Below are positions 33,647-43,268 of a stretch of DNA of 48,191 nt, one piece after another. Position 1 is the first letter of the stretch. Each line of letters starts with the position of its first letter. This stretch comes from an uncultured Bacteroidales bacterium (GTDB lineage: Bacteria; Bacteroidota; Bacteroidia; Bacteroidales; UBA932): NCBI GenBank assembly GCA_934717185.1, contig CAKUYQ010000019.1:1-48191 (forward strand). The letters run 5' to 3'. Under the pieces are notes generated by a model. It was given only the letters and a program-made list of their open reading frames with translations. It was not told the origin of the DNA and did no database searches. Both the position numbers and the translations under genes were made by a program.

Positions 33647-34720
33647 ATGGAGGAAAAGGAGACAACAGGAAAACAGTTGGACAGGAGCCTAACAGGCAAG
33701 GCAGGTAAAGCAAGCAAAGCAGGGAAAATAGTAAAGAGTATAATTTTCCTTCTGCTCTCTGTTGTGTTGCTCTATTTCTCGTTCAGAGGGGTTAAGTGGG
33801 GAGATTTTACAGACGGCCTTATGAGCTGTAACTATGCATGGATATTCGTATCAATGGGGATTGGCGTTATTGGTTTTATAGTGAGAGCTTTAAGGTGGAG
33901 GCTTCTCATGCTCCCGCTAAATGAAAAGGTGAGCAGGATGGAGGCTTATAACGGAGTAACAGTGGCCTATCTTACAAATTTTGTATTCCCAAGAGCAGGC
34001 GAATTGGCAAGGTGCGGTGTTATAGCCCAAACCGGAAAGATAAGTTTTGAAGGGACATTGGGAACGGTGGTGTTGGAGAGGACGTTTGATCTCTTTTGTC
34101 TTCTCTTCTGGGTTCTTTTCCTTTTGGTATTCAAGTGGCAGCAGTTTGGAAAATTTATAGAGGAGACGCTGTTTGGACCTCTATTTACAAAGATACAGGA
34201 CAATATTTGTTACGGGGTAATTGCCGTTGCCGTTTTGTTGGCAATAGTGATTATCCCTGTTCTTTTAAGGAAAAAATTAAGCAGGTTTAAAATATTCAAT
34301 AAACTGATCGGAATTGTAAAGGGGCTTGTAAAAGGCTTTTTGTCTGCATTTAGGATGAAGCACAAATGGCTGTTTTTACTCTACACGGCTCTTTTGTGGG
34401 GTACATATTGGTTAACGAGCCTTACCACCATATATGCTTTTCCGCAGGTTCACGACCTTACGGCAATAGACGCCCTCTTTCTTATGATAGTTGGGGGGCT
34501 TGGATGGGCCGTTCCCGTACAAGGGGGGATTGGTGCATATCACCTTGTCATAAGCATGGCACTGTTGGGCGTTTACGGAATTGCTCGGCAGACAGGTATC
34601 ATATTCGCCACAATATCGCACGAATCGCAGGCTCTTGTAATGATAATATGCGGGGCGGTTTCGTTGGTTATTATAAATGCTGCCATTAAAAAACTTAAAC
34701 GCAAAAACAACAGGACATAA
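33647..34720 (+). CDS. UPF0104/YbhN-like membrane protein (lysylphosphatidylglycerol synthase TM region)
   Basis: 357 residues with about eight membrane segments after a basic N-terminal tail rich in Lys/Gly. Family hallmarks are the conserved ARG-type stretch NFVFPRAGELARCGVI (near residues 110-125) and VLERTFDLFCLLFW. A later GGLGWAVPVQGGIGAYHLVISMA segment corresponds to the PxPGGxG motif of the family. Members are flippase-like or lipid-modifying membrane proteins, but the catalytic GNAT-like domain of MprF is absent here. Function is unassigned. It sits between panD (27 bases) and malQ (23 bases), so all three are co-transcribed. Confidence 0.82.
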   Translation: MEEKETTGKQLDRSLTGKAGKASKAGKIVKSIIFLLLSVVLLYFSFRGVKWGDFTDGLMSCNYAWIFVSMGIGVIGFIVRALRWRLLMLPLNEKVSRMEAYNGVTVAYLTNFVFPRAGELARCGVIAQTGKISFEGTLGTVVLERTFDLFCLLFWVLFLLVFKWQQFGKFIEETLFGPLFTKIQDNICYGVIAVAVLLAIVIIPVLLRKKLSRFKIFNKLIGIVKGLVKGFLSAFRMKHKWLFLLYTALLWGTYWLTSLTTIYAFPQVHDLTAIDALFLMIVGGLGWAVPVQGGIGAYHLVISMALLGVYGIARQTGIIFATISHESQALVMIICGAVSLVIINAAIKKLKRKNNRT

Positions 34721-34743
34721 TTGTCTTGAATTACTGTAACCTT

Positions 34744-37422
34744 ATGACAATAAGATTTTTAATTAACTATAATACTCAATGGGGTGAGGAGATCTACATC
34801 TGCGGGTCAACGGCAGAATTAGGCAATAACGAGCTTGATGCAGCTCTTAAGATGCAGTATGCAAAGGATGGCCTTTGGAGCGGAGAGATAAAATGTAACC
34901 CTACAGACAGAGACAGGATAATCTCCTACAAATATTTCATAAAACGCAAAGCTGCAGACGGTAATGCAGATTCCATCTTCTTTGAGAACGGTCCTAAACG
35001 TAAAATAGCACTTAACACAGAGACTGTTCAGATAGTCTGTTTTGACGAATGGCAGGGTAACGACAAAAGGGCGCCTTTCCTTTCCGCACCATTCTCCGAG
35101 GTGTTTTACGGGGCAAAGAGCAACCCATACACACAAACCCACATACAGAATAGAGAGCTTATAATAAAGGCTACAATCCCTAATATCCCGGCAGACTGCT
35201 CAATACAGCTGTGCGGAAACACAGAGGAACTTGGCAATTGGGATATGGCAAAAGCCCCCTCTATGATACGTGAAGAGGGGTGTCGCTGGTCTTACTCCAT
35301 ATCTGCAGAGGAGCTTCCGGTGGTTATTGAATATAAGTTTGTCTTTAACCGCACTACCTGGGAAAGCTCTGCAAACAGGGTGTTTCATTGCCCGCAGGTA
35401 GCCCGCCATTCAACTGTAATAAAGGAAAATTCTTCTGTTTTGTTTCCCGACGAATCCTCAAAAGGTTACAGCAACAACCCGCGCTATGCCGGTTGTGCCA
35501 TACCTGTTTTCTCAATGAGGACAGAGTTGAGCCACGGAGTGGGGGATTTCTGTGATATAAAGCAGTTTACAGATCTTATGAAACTGTGTGGAATGAGGGT
35601 TTTGCAGCTGCTGCCGGTGAATGACACCACATCTGCGAAAAACCGGAAGGATTCGTATCCGTACAACTGCATATCCTCCTTTGCCTTTCATCCTATCTAT
35701 ATTAACCTCCTGGATGTATTGAGGAGGTCCGAAGGGGAGAATGTGATAGAGGAGATAGTAAAATCCGCACCAACGGAGGTGAGAGGCGAAAAGCCTGCCG
35801 GCAAACTGTTCGGAGGATTGCTTACAGGGAAGAGGAGAAAGGAGAAAGAGACTGAGCAGCAGGTAGATACAGACAGATCTTTAAAAATTTTCAATCTCGT
35901 AAAAGCCATTAAGAGAGAGGGCCGGTTGCTCAATATAAAATCCACCTTAGACTACGACGATGTATTCGAATCAAAAATGCGCTTCTTAAAACAGATTTAT
36001 GAGATAGAAAAGGGGAATACCTTTGCGCAGCCCGAATTCTATACATTTGTAAAGTCTAACAAGAATTGGCTAAACCCGTATGCAGAGTTTTCTGCGTTAA
36101 GAGACAAGAATAATACTGCCAACTTCCACGAATGGAAAGAGCTGTCTGTTACCAAAGAGGAGACAGACCTCTATGTATTCATACAGTATCACCTTCATCT
36201 GCAGATGACTGCTGCAAAAAAATATGCTCACGAAAATGGCATTATAATAAAGGGAGATATTCCTATTGGCGTTGCACCGCACAGTGTGGAGGTCTGGAAA
36301 AATCCCGAACTGTTTAATACAGACGAGAGTGCCGGTGCACCGCCGGACGGTTTCTGCAAAGAGGGGCAGAACTGGGGTTTTCCTACATATAACTGGAGGG
36401 CAATGTCACAAGACCACTACTCATGGTGGAGGGGCAGGCTTATACAGATGTCCAAATATTTTGATGCTTACAGGTTAGACCATATTTTAGGTTTCTTTAG
36501 AATATGGGAGGTTCCTATAACATACAGGAGCGCCCTTATGGGGCACTTCTCCCCGGCAATAGCCTATACACGTAAAGAGATAGCTGCCGCCATGGGGCTT
36601 AAGGATGAATCCGAGTGCCGGGAGAGCTGGTTTATAGACAACTGTACAGACGGGGCGCTTGCCGGAACATTCGGTAAAGCATCAGACAGTGTTCTCATAA
36701 GATCCGTAAACAAAAATGAGATGGAGTATGAGACCCTCTTTATAGAGGATCCGCACAGGCACAGGTTCTACTATCCTATGATTGGTGCAAAGGAGAGTTA
36801 TGCATATTTTTCTCTCTCTCCGCAGATGAGTGCTGCATACAATGCTATGTACAACGATTTCTTCTACACACGCAATAATAATCTGTGGTATCACAATGCA
36901 ATAAACAAATTGCAGCAGCTTATAGCGGCTTCAAACATGTTAGCCTGCGGAGAGGATCTTGGAATGAGGAATCCCTCTGTAACTGAGTGTATGAACAATC
37001 TTCATATTCTTTCTTTGGAATTGCAGACTATGCCAAAGGAGCCCGGTGCTGAGCTTGGCAATCCTGCAGATTATTCATATTTGAGCGTATGTACCACATC
37101 TACTCATGACAGCGAGACTCTGAGAATGTGGCTTGGTCAAAGACTTCACGGGAAGGGTTCGGATGCCACCCCGGCAGAGTGTGAAAAGGTTATAGCAGAG
37201 AATCTTGCCTCCAAGAGCATGTTTGCCATATTGCCGCTGCAAGACTGGCTGTCGCTCTCTGTTAAGTTGCGCTCTGCAAACCCTGCGGATGAGCGTATAA
37301 ACGATCCTTCCAATCCAAATCAGTACTGGTGTTTTAGGATGCCTGTAACTGTTGAGGAGGTTATGGCAGACAGCTCTTTCTGCGAGAAGGTAAAGAGACT
37401 AATTGCAGGTAGCGGCAGGTAA
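34744..37422 (+). CDS. malQ: 4-alpha-glucanotransferase with two N-terminal CBM20 modules
   Basis: A GH77 amylomaltase that rearranges alpha-1,4-glucans in glycogen and maltodextrin metabolism. 892 residues from ATG 34744 (MTIRFLINYNTQWGEE); six more codons are in frame. Two starch-binding CBM20 modules come first (about 1-110 and 130-240; both carry the GSTAELGN/GNTEELGNWD type motif). The GH77 barrel follows: nucleophile Asp579 in YRLDHILGFFRIWEVP, acid/base Glu737 in ACGEDLGMR and Asp789 in TSTHDSETLRMW. A charged insertion (about 345-385, GKRRKEKETEQQ) interrupts the barrel. No signal peptide, so it is cytoplasmic. It ends 36 bases from convergent uvrA. Confidence 0.95.
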   Translation: MTIRFLINYNTQWGEEIYICGSTAELGNNELDAALKMQYAKDGLWSGEIKCNPTDRDRIISYKYFIKRKAADGNADSIFFENGPKRKIALNTETVQIVCFDEWQGNDKRAPFLSAPFSEVFYGAKSNPYTQTHIQNRELIIKATIPNIPADCSIQLCGNTEELGNWDMAKAPSMIREEGCRWSYSISAEELPVVIEYKFVFNRTTWESSANRVFHCPQVARHSTVIKENSSVLFPDESSKGYSNNPRYAGCAIPVFSMRTELSHGVGDFCDIKQFTDLMKLCGMRVLQLLPVNDTTSAKNRKDSYPYNCISSFAFHPIYINLLDVLRRSEGENVIEEIVKSAPTEVRGEKPAGKLFGGLLTGKRRKEKETEQQVDTDRSLKIFNLVKAIKREGRLLNIKSTLDYDDVFESKMRFLKQIYEIEKGNTFAQPEFYTFVKSNKNWLNPYAEFSALRDKNNTANFHEWKELSVTKEETDLYVFIQYHLHLQMTAAKKYAHENGIIIKGDIPIGVAPHSVEVWKNPELFNTDESAGAPPDGFCKEGQNWGFPTYNWRAMSQDHYSWWRGRLIQMSKYFDAYRLDHILGFFRIWEVPITYRSALMGHFSPAIAYTRKEIAAAMGLKDESECRESWFIDNCTDGALAGTFGKASDSVLIRSVNKNEMEYETLFIEDPHRHRFYYPMIGAKESYAYFSLSPQMSAAYNAMYNDFFYTRNNNLWYHNAINKLQQLIAASNMLACGEDLGMRNPSVTECMNNLHILSLELQTMPKEPGAELGNPADYSYLSVCTTSTHDSETLRMWLGQRLHGKGSDATPAECEKVIAENLASKSMFAILPLQDWLSLSVKLRSANPADERINDPSNPNQYWCFRMPVTVEEVMADSSFCEKVKRLIAGSGR

Positions 37423-37458
37423 AGGTAGAGATACATTCTCCCTTCCTGCCCTGCCCGG

Positions 37459-40293
37459 CTAAAGCAGCTCAGCCAAAAACTGCCCGGTATAAGATTCTTT
37501 AACCTTGGAAACCTCCTCCGGAGTACCGGTGGCAACTATGCGTCCACCGCCTGCCCCCCCCTCGGGCCCAAGATCTATAAGATAATCAACAGTCTTTATC
37601 ACATCTAAATTGTGCTCAATCACTATTACGGTATTGCCGCGGTCTACAATCCTCTGCAATACACCCAAAAGAACCCTCACATCCTCAAAATGCAAACCGG
37701 TGGTAGGTTCATCCAAAATATAGACAGAATTGCCGGTATCCTTTTTGGCAAGCTCTGCAGCCAATTTTACCCTCTGTGTCTCGCCGCCGCTCAATGTTGT
37801 TGAGGGCTGCCCCAGCTTAACATATCCCAATCCTACCTCTTCGAGAGCTTTAAGCCTTTGATAAATAGATGGGACCGGTTCAAAAAACTCAACAGCCTGC
37901 GATATGGTCATCTCCAATACATCGTTTATGCTCTTGCCCTTGTATTTAACAGCCAAGGTCTCTCTGTTGTAGCGTTGTCCGTTACACTCCTTGCAATGAA
38001 CATACACGGTAGGAAGAAAATTCATCTCAATGGCCTCAACTCCGGCTCCCTTGCAAGCCTCACACCTGCCACCCTTAATATTAAAGGAGAAGCGTCCCGC
38101 CTTAAAGCCTCTTATCTTGGCATCGGGAGTATTCTCAAACAGCTTCCTTATGTCATTAAAGACATTTGTATAGGTGGCAGGGTTGCTTCGCGGTGTCCTT
38201 CCTATTGGAGACTGGTCTACAACAATGAGTTTGTCAACAGACTCAATCCCCTTAATCTCTCTGTATGGCAACGGCTTGGCAAGAGACCTGTAGAAATGGG
38301 CGCTAAGAATAGGCATGAGGGTCTCGTTTATGAGTGTAGACTTTCCGCTGCCGCTCACACCGCTTATTCCAACAAGACACCCTAACGGAATCTTAACATC
38401 AACATCTTTAAGATTGTTTCCTGTTGCACCAATCAGTTCCAAAAAGCTGCCGTTGCCTGCACGCCTTGTTGCAGGTATCTCTATCTTTCTAATCCCTCTA
38501 ATGTAATCGGCAGTAAAACTTCCAAGTTCCCTTACCTTTGGCAGACTCATCTTCATAAGATTAGAGGGTTTGCCGTTAAAAAGCAGTTTGCCGCCGCTCA
38601 CACCGGCTCCCGGGCCAAGATCCACAAGCCAGTCGGCCTCCCTTATCATCTCCTCATCATGCTCAACCACCATAACAGAGTTGCCCTCATCCCTAAGTCT
38701 TTTTAGAGAATCAATCAGTTTTCTGTTGTCGCGTTGGTGAAGGCCTATGCTCGGCTCATCCAATATATACAGAACATTCACCAATTTGCTGCCAATCTGC
38801 GTGGCAAGCCTTATCCTCTGGCTCTCGCCGCCACTCAAAGAGCGGGTAGACCTGTCAAGAGAAAGATAGTTGAGTCCTACACCCTTAAGGAATCCAATCC
38901 TGTCACCAAGCTCTTTAAGAATATCCTCTGCAATAAGCATCTGCTTTTTATCTAATTTGCAAGGAAGCGAAACAACCCAATCATACAGATCATCTATGCT
39001 TAAAGCAGATACCTGTGCAATATCCTTGTTATCTATCTTAAAGCACAAAGCCTCCTTTTTAAGACGAGACCCGTTGCATTCCGGGCAGACAACCTCCTCA
39101 ACATAGCGCTCCTTCCTCTCAAAAGTTTCAACATTCTCATCATCGGATTGCTCCAACTTGGATACAATCCCGGGGAACGAAGCAAGCTGGCGTCCGTCCT
39201 TTAGATTAACCCTGAAAAGCTCGTCGGTACCGTTTACAATCATATCGTAAATCTCCTCCGGAAGGCTCTCAACAGGATCATTAAGAGAGAAATCGTACAC
39301 CTTGGCCATACTGTCAAGTATCCTGAACCAGTTGTTGTCCTTGTATGTTCCAAGAGGGACAAACGCCCCCTGCAGGATAGACTTGGACGGGTCAGGAAGA
39401 ATCCTCTTCATATCTATCTTGCTTACAAAACCAAGTCCTTTACACTTTGGACATGCCCCTTGGGGCGAATTAAAGGAGAATGTATGCGGTGCCGGCTCTG
39501 GAAAGGAGAGCCCGCTGTCCGGGCACATAAGATGCCTGCTAAAGTAGCGCAATGTGTTGGTCTCATTATTTTTAAGGTCCCGATAATCCATTACGGCCAA
39601 TGTTCCTTTGCCTTGGTGAAGTGCCTGTTCCACAGAACTATGGATTCTTTTATAGTCAGATGAGGATGGCACCAATTTATCTATCACCAACTCTATAAAG
39701 TGGTTCTTGTATCTGTCCAATGGCTTTACATCTGCAATATAGACCAACTCGCCATCTACCCTTGCTTGTTGGTATCCCCTTTTGAGCAACTGCTCGAACA
39801 GCTCCTTGTAGTGCCCCTTTCTTCCCTGTACCATAGGGGAGAGGAGCAGGCATTTCACCCCCTCGTATCTGCTTAGGATAAGATTTACTATCTGCTCTGT
39901 TGTGTACTTTACCATCTCTTTTCCGGTAACGGGGGAGTATGCCTTTGCCGCACGCGCATAAAGGAGCCTTAGAAAATCGTATATCTCTGTTATTGTGCCT
40001 ACCGTTGAACGGGGATTTTTGCCTGTTGTCTTCTGCTCAATGGCAATAATGGGGCTTAATCCTGTAATAGAGTCAACAGCCGGCCGCTCCATTATCTGCA
40101 TAAACTGCCTGGCATAAGCAGATAGTGTCTCCATGTAACGACGTTGCCCCTCTGCGTAGATTGTATCAAAGGCCAACGAGGACTTGCCGCTTCCGCTAAG
40201 TCCTGTTACCACAACCAATTTGTCTCTTGGTATTACAACATCAACCCCTTTAAGGTTATGTTCACGAGCACCTGTTATCTCTATTCTGTCCAT
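37459..40293 (-). CDS. uvrA: Excinuclease ABC subunit A
   Basis: The damage-recognition ATPase of nucleotide excision repair. 944 residues, with two ABC modules: Walker A GLSGSGKSSLAF (31-42) and GVSGSGKSTLINE (around 635), with signatures SLSGGESQRIRLA and TLSGGETQRVKLA. Zinc modules: VVCPECNGSRLKKEAL-type, and CEACKGAGVEAIEM followed by CKECNGQRYN. The first small zinc motif reads CPDSG in place of CPxCG, so one ligand is replaced by Ser, as I recall for other Bacteroidota UvrA proteins. It is the last gene of the pcm-MBL-transglycosylase-uvrA transcript, starting three bases after the transglycosylase stop. Confidence 0.96.
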   Translation of the reverse strand: MDRIEITGAREHNLKGVDVVIPRDKLVVVTGLSGSGKSSLAFDTIYAEGQRRYMETLSAYARQFMQIMERPAVDSITGLSPIIAIEQKTTGKNPRSTVGTITEIYDFLRLLYARAAKAYSPVTGKEMVKYTTEQIVNLILSRYEGVKCLLLSPMVQGRKGHYKELFEQLLKRGYQQARVDGELVYIADVKPLDRYKNHFIELVIDKLVPSSSDYKRIHSSVEQALHQGKGTLAVMDYRDLKNNETNTLRYFSRHLMCPDSGLSFPEPAPHTFSFNSPQGACPKCKGLGFVSKIDMKRILPDPSKSILQGAFVPLGTYKDNNWFRILDSMAKVYDFSLNDPVESLPEEIYDMIVNGTDELFRVNLKDGRQLASFPGIVSKLEQSDDENVETFERKERYVEEVVCPECNGSRLKKEALCFKIDNKDIAQVSALSIDDLYDWVVSLPCKLDKKQMLIAEDILKELGDRIGFLKGVGLNYLSLDRSTRSLSGGESQRIRLATQIGSKLVNVLYILDEPSIGLHQRDNRKLIDSLKRLRDEGNSVMVVEHDEEMIREADWLVDLGPGAGVSGGKLLFNGKPSNLMKMSLPKVRELGSFTADYIRGIRKIEIPATRRAGNGSFLELIGATGNNLKDVDVKIPLGCLVGISGVSGSGKSTLINETLMPILSAHFYRSLAKPLPYREIKGIESVDKLIVVDQSPIGRTPRSNPATYTNVFNDIRKLFENTPDAKIRGFKAGRFSFNIKGGRCEACKGAGVEAIEMNFLPTVYVHCKECNGQRYNRETLAVKYKGKSINDVLEMTISQAVEFFEPVPSIYQRLKALEEVGLGYVKLGQPSTTLSGGETQRVKLAAELAKKDTGNSVYILDEPTTGLHFEDVRVLLGVLQRIVDRGNTVIVIEHNLDVIKTVDYLIDLGPEGGAGGGRIVATGTPEEVSKVKESYTGQFLAELL

Positions 40294-40296
40294 AAT

Positions 40297-41250
40297 CTAT
40301 CTTATTCTTGCCCCTTCTGCAGGAACCTCTACAAAGTATGTCTTGCCTGCCTTGTTGTCTAATCTGTTAGACCTAATCCACTCGTTGAGCATCTTTACCA
40401 TCTTGAAGTTGGTGTTGTGCCCTGCAGCCCATACGCTCCAGTTGGATACAGAGCCTGTTACCTTTATCTTTTTGGTCTCTATAGGTTTGTACAGATCATC
40501 GTTTGAGAGGTTAAAACCGTAATCCTTTAAATTGTTAAGTATTGTCTTAAACGCCACAGCCCTATACACATAGCGGGCCGTCTCAATAGGAAACTGCATA
40601 TCGTAGTAGTTGTTCAGCCCCTGCAGCTGTTTTCTGTTGTCTACATTGTTCATCCCAATATTATAGGATGCCGCAGCAAGTGTCCATGTTCCATACTTCT
40701 CGTATGCCTTTTTAAAATATTTTGCGGCGGCTCTTGTAGATTTCTCCCAATTGTAACGTTCATCAATATACGGGCTTACCTCCAATCCGTACTCCTTTGC
40801 CGTTCCATCCATAAACTGCCAGTAACCTTTTGCTCCTGCAGGAGATACCAAAGGCTGGAGCATGCTCTCGGCAATGCAGAGATAGAAGAAATCGCTTGGA
40901 ATACCCTCCTCTCTTAAAATCTTCATGACTCTCTCCTTGTACCTTGCCTGCAGTTGGGCTATATAGATCATTGTGCCGTGCTGATATGTAAGGGAGGCTA
41001 TCTCCCTCTGCAAAGATTCATACACGTCAAAGTATTGCAATGGAACGGTTTCGCCTGCAAAGGTGGCCTCCTGCGGCATCTTTGGTATAACAACATTCTG
41101 GCCTATCATATCATCAATGGTGCTGCTTACAAGCAAGCTGTCGGATGCTGCTATTATGCAGCTGTCTGTCTCTGTCTGTCCGCAGGCTACACTAATGTTT
41201 CCCATAAAAACGCCCCCCGCAAAGAGGAGGGAGAGAAGTATTTTATTCAT
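40297..41250 (-). CDS. Exported lytic transglycosylase (SLT/MltD-like)
   Basis: 317 residues with a signal peptide (MNKILLSLLFAGGVFMG to VACGQ). The SLT (GH23) domain occupies about residues 110-230: catalytic Glu128 in YLCIAESMLQP, then SPAGAKGYWQFMDGTAKEYGL, AAASYNIGMNNV and AVAFKTILNN. Such enzymes cleave the MurNAc-GlcNAc bond with formation of 1,6-anhydroMurNAc during wall turnover. MltD-type proteins often carry LysM repeats; none is seen here, so the C-terminal 80 residues must bind in another way or not at all. The start overlaps the MBL-fold gene by eight bases. Confidence 0.9.
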   Translation of the reverse strand: MNKILLSLLFAGGVFMGNISVACGQTETDSCIIAASDSLLVSSTIDDMIGQNVVIPKMPQEATFAGETVPLQYFDVYESLQREIASLTYQHGTMIYIAQLQARYKERVMKILREEGIPSDFFYLCIAESMLQPLVSPAGAKGYWQFMDGTAKEYGLEVSPYIDERYNWEKSTRAAAKYFKKAYEKYGTWTLAAASYNIGMNNVDNRKQLQGLNNYYDMQFPIETARYVYRAVAFKTILNNLKDYGFNLSNDDLYKPIETKKIKVTGSVSNWSVWAAGHNTNFKMVKMLNEWIRSNRLDNKAGKTYFVEVPAEGARIR

Positions 41251-41887
41251 ATCTGAGGAACGGATTGGTGTTAAGTTCGTGTGCTATGGTTGTCTCAGGA
41301 CCATGACCGGGGTAAACCTTCATGTCGGGATCCAACTTGCATACTTTGCCCAAAAGACTCTCCATAAGGGCATCGTAATCTCCGCCGGGAAGGTCTGTGC
41401 GCCCTATGCTACCGGCAAAAAGGGAATCTCCGGTAAAGATTATTTTGTCGGGAAGCGAATAGTAACATACACCTCCTCTTGTATGCCCCGGAGTGTGAAT
41501 TACATGCAGCTCTGTTTTGCCGAATTTAATGATATCGCCGTCATTGACATCTACCGTATCTGTAGGTGGCTGCTCAATGTTAAGACCGAACATTTGGCAG
41601 TATGGCTGTGCCCGCTCCAACTGACCTTTATCCTCGGAGTGAAGGTAGAAGGGAATATTCCACTGCCTGCGCACAAAAGCTGCCCCCATAACGTGGTCAA
41701 AGTGGCCGTGGGTGAGAAGAGCCTTTACCGGTTTGAGGTTATTCTGCTCGATAAACTTTACAAGTCTCTGTTGCTCACCGGTACTTTGGCACCCCGGATC
41801 TATTATCACACACTCTTTTGTTTCGTCGTAAGCTACGTATGTACACTCACGTATATCGTTAAAATAGAAAGCTTTTACTGTTATCAT
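41243..41887 (-). CDS. MBL-fold metallo-hydrolase, glyoxalase II-like
   Basis: 214 residues in the metallo-beta-lactamase fold. The metal-binding set is complete: His60-x-His62-x-Asp64-His65 in LTHGHFDHVMG, then His in IHTPGHTRGG, Asp in IFTGDSLFAGSIGR and His in YPGHGPET. The order and the GRTDLPGG motif fit the hydroxyacylglutathione hydrolase-like subgroup, though the C-terminal glutathione-binding helix domain is absent, so the substrate is probably another thioester. It lies 18 bases after pcm and overlaps the transglycosylase start. Confidence 0.88.
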   Translation of the reverse strand: MITVKAFYFNDIRECTYVAYDETKECVIIDPGCQSTGEQQRLVKFIEQNNLKPVKALLTHGHFDHVMGAAFVRRQWNIPFYLHSEDKGQLERAQPYCQMFGLNIEQPPTDTVDVNDGDIIKFGKTELHVIHTPGHTRGGVCYYSLPDKIIFTGDSLFAGSIGRTDLPGGDYDALMESLLGKVCKLDPDMKVYPGHGPETTIAHELNTNPFLRYE

Positions 41888-41905
41888 ATATTGCTGTTAA
41901 AACGT

Positions 41906-42568
41906 TTATACCGTACCTTTAAGCATAGGAACAAAACTGCATGCCCCCATGTTGTGAATGTCATATTCAGTTTGGGAGATTCTCTTAACCACCACCATCT
42001 GCTGCTCGTTTGCGTGAACTTGGGCTTGCACTTGCGCAACAGGAACTACCATTACCCCTTGTACCGATAGCTGCAGTGCCAATTCATGCGGAATCTCATC
42101 TGCAGCGCATGTTACAATGATTTTGTCAAAGGGGGCATATTGGGGCAATCCGCAATGCCCGTCTGCAAGAAAGAGCTTTACCCCAAAACATCCTATCTCC
42201 TTAAGATTGCTCTCTGCCGCTTTGTGTAGAGCCTCAATTCTTTCCACGCTGTAGACCTCCCCGCCAAGAAGCTCAAGTACAGCTGTCTGGTAACCGCACC
42301 CTGTACCAATCTCAAGCACTTTTTCTCCCTTTTTTAGGTCAAGCAGACTTGTCTGTACAGCCACCGTGGAGGGTTGTGATATGGTCTGCCCACCGCTAAT
42401 GGAGAGCGGTTTGTCATCGTAAGCCAAATGTTCAAGCCCCTTTTCAACAAAAACATGTCTTGGAATGCGCCTCATAACCTCGAGCACATTGCTGTTTACC
42501 ATGGAATTTGCAGAGAGGATCTTAACCATTCTCTCCCGTCTTCCCTTATCTAATAATGAATCCAACAT
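41906..42568 (-). CDS. pcm: Protein-L-isoaspartate O-methyltransferase
   Basis: Repairs isomerised Asp/Asn residues in aged proteins with SAM. 220 residues. The family motif IPRHVFVEKGLEHLAYDDKP comes first, followed by GQTISQPSTVA (substrate loop), the SAM motif VLEIGTGCGYQTAVLELLGG, and VTCAADEIPHEL. It is the first gene of a four-gene minus transcript ending with uvrA. A minus-strand TAnnTTTG match (TAATTTTG, 42581 to 42574) is only six bases from the ATG, so the mRNA may be leaderless or nearly so; this point is inference. Confidence 0.94.
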   Translation of the reverse strand: MLDSLLDKGRRERMVKILSANSMVNSNVLEVMRRIPRHVFVEKGLEHLAYDDKPLSISGGQTISQPSTVAVQTSLLDLKKGEKVLEIGTGCGYQTAVLELLGGEVYSVERIEALHKAAESNLKEIGCFGVKLFLADGHCGLPQYAPFDKIIVTCAADEIPHELALQLSVQGVMVVPVAQVQAQVHANEQQMVVVKRISQTEYDIHNMGACSFVPMLKGTV

Positions 42569-42593
42569 GTGCGCAAAATTACCAATTTTTATC

Positions 42594-42601
42594 TATTTTT
42601 G
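42594..42601 (+). promoter_or_regulatory. Possible -7 element of the dNK gene
   Basis: TATTTTTG fits TAnnTTTG, 33 bases before the kinase ATG. No TTTG is seen at the usual upstream distance. It lies in the 66-bp divergent gap shared with pcm. Confidence 0.4.
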
Positions 42602-42634
42602 CATTTAAGTAAGTGTTAAGAAACAGATAAACTC

Positions 42635-43255
42635 ATGCACATAGCAATTGCGGGAAATATTGGAAGCGGCAAGACCACTTTAACAAGGCTCCTTACAAAA
42701 AATTTCAATTGGGAGCCAAAATATGAGGTTGTGGACACAAATCCTTACCTGTCTGATTTTTATACAGATATGCAAAGATGGTCTTTCAACCTGCAGATAT
42801 TCTTCCTTAACAAACGTTTCATGGATGTTGTTGATATTGCAAAAAGCGGTAAGAACATCATCCAGGACAGAACCATATACGAGGATGCCAGAATATTTGC
42901 ACCCAACCTTCACAAGATGGGGCTTATGTCTACCCGCGATTTTGAGAACTACACCTCTCTGTTTGACTTAATGTTGTCCCTTGTAAGACCGCCGGATCTT
43001 ATCATCTATCTTAAGTCCTCCATTCCCAATCTTGTTAACCAGATTCAAAAGAGAGGGCGTGAGTACGAAAGCTCCATAAGGATAGATTATCTTAAAGGGC
43101 TTAACGAGCTCTACGACCAATGGTACGATAACTACAAAGATGGCAAAAAATTGGCTATAAACGTAGACAATATAAAATTTGAGGACAACCCCAAAGATCT
43201 CAGCTATGTTATAGACCGCATAGATGCCCAGATAAACGGACTCTTCCAGATATAA
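42635..43255 (+). CDS. Deoxynucleoside kinase (dAK/dGK type)
   Basis: 206 residues of the dNK/dCK family, salvaging deoxynucleosides to their monophosphates. P-loop GNIGSGKTTL (7-16), catalytic-site DRTIYEDARIF (with the DR-type pair after the third strand) and LID region QKRGREYESSI with the Arg residues that close on ATP. It lacks a tandem second domain. Purine versus pyrimidine preference cannot be settled from sequence. It is 13 bases before the fusion regulator gene, so the two share a transcript. Confidence 0.9.
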   Translation: MHIAIAGNIGSGKTTLTRLLTKNFNWEPKYEVVDTNPYLSDFYTDMQRWSFNLQIFFLNKRFMDVVDIAKSGKNIIQDRTIYEDARIFAPNLHKMGLMSTRDFENYTSLFDLMLSLVRPPDLIIYLKSSIPNLVNQIQKRGREYESSIRIDYLKGLNELYDQWYDNYKDGKKLAINVDNIKFEDNPKDLSYVIDRIDAQINGLFQI

Positions 43256-43268
43256 TTTAAGATTATAA

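Noticed and set aside
37409..37458. Terminator between malQ and uvrA
   Set aside because: Only a 6-bp GGCAGG/CCTGCC pairing with a long loop and no T run could be drawn.
37459..40293. Loss of a UvrA zinc ligand (CPDSG) as a sign of decay
   Set aside because: All ATPase and remaining zinc motifs are intact, and the same substitution is, to my recollection, usual in Bacteroidota UvrA.
41063..42070. A 335-codon open frame on plus across the MBL-fold and pcm genes
   Set aside because: It lies antisense to two well-conserved genes with complete active sites, and its translation shows no recognisable domain.
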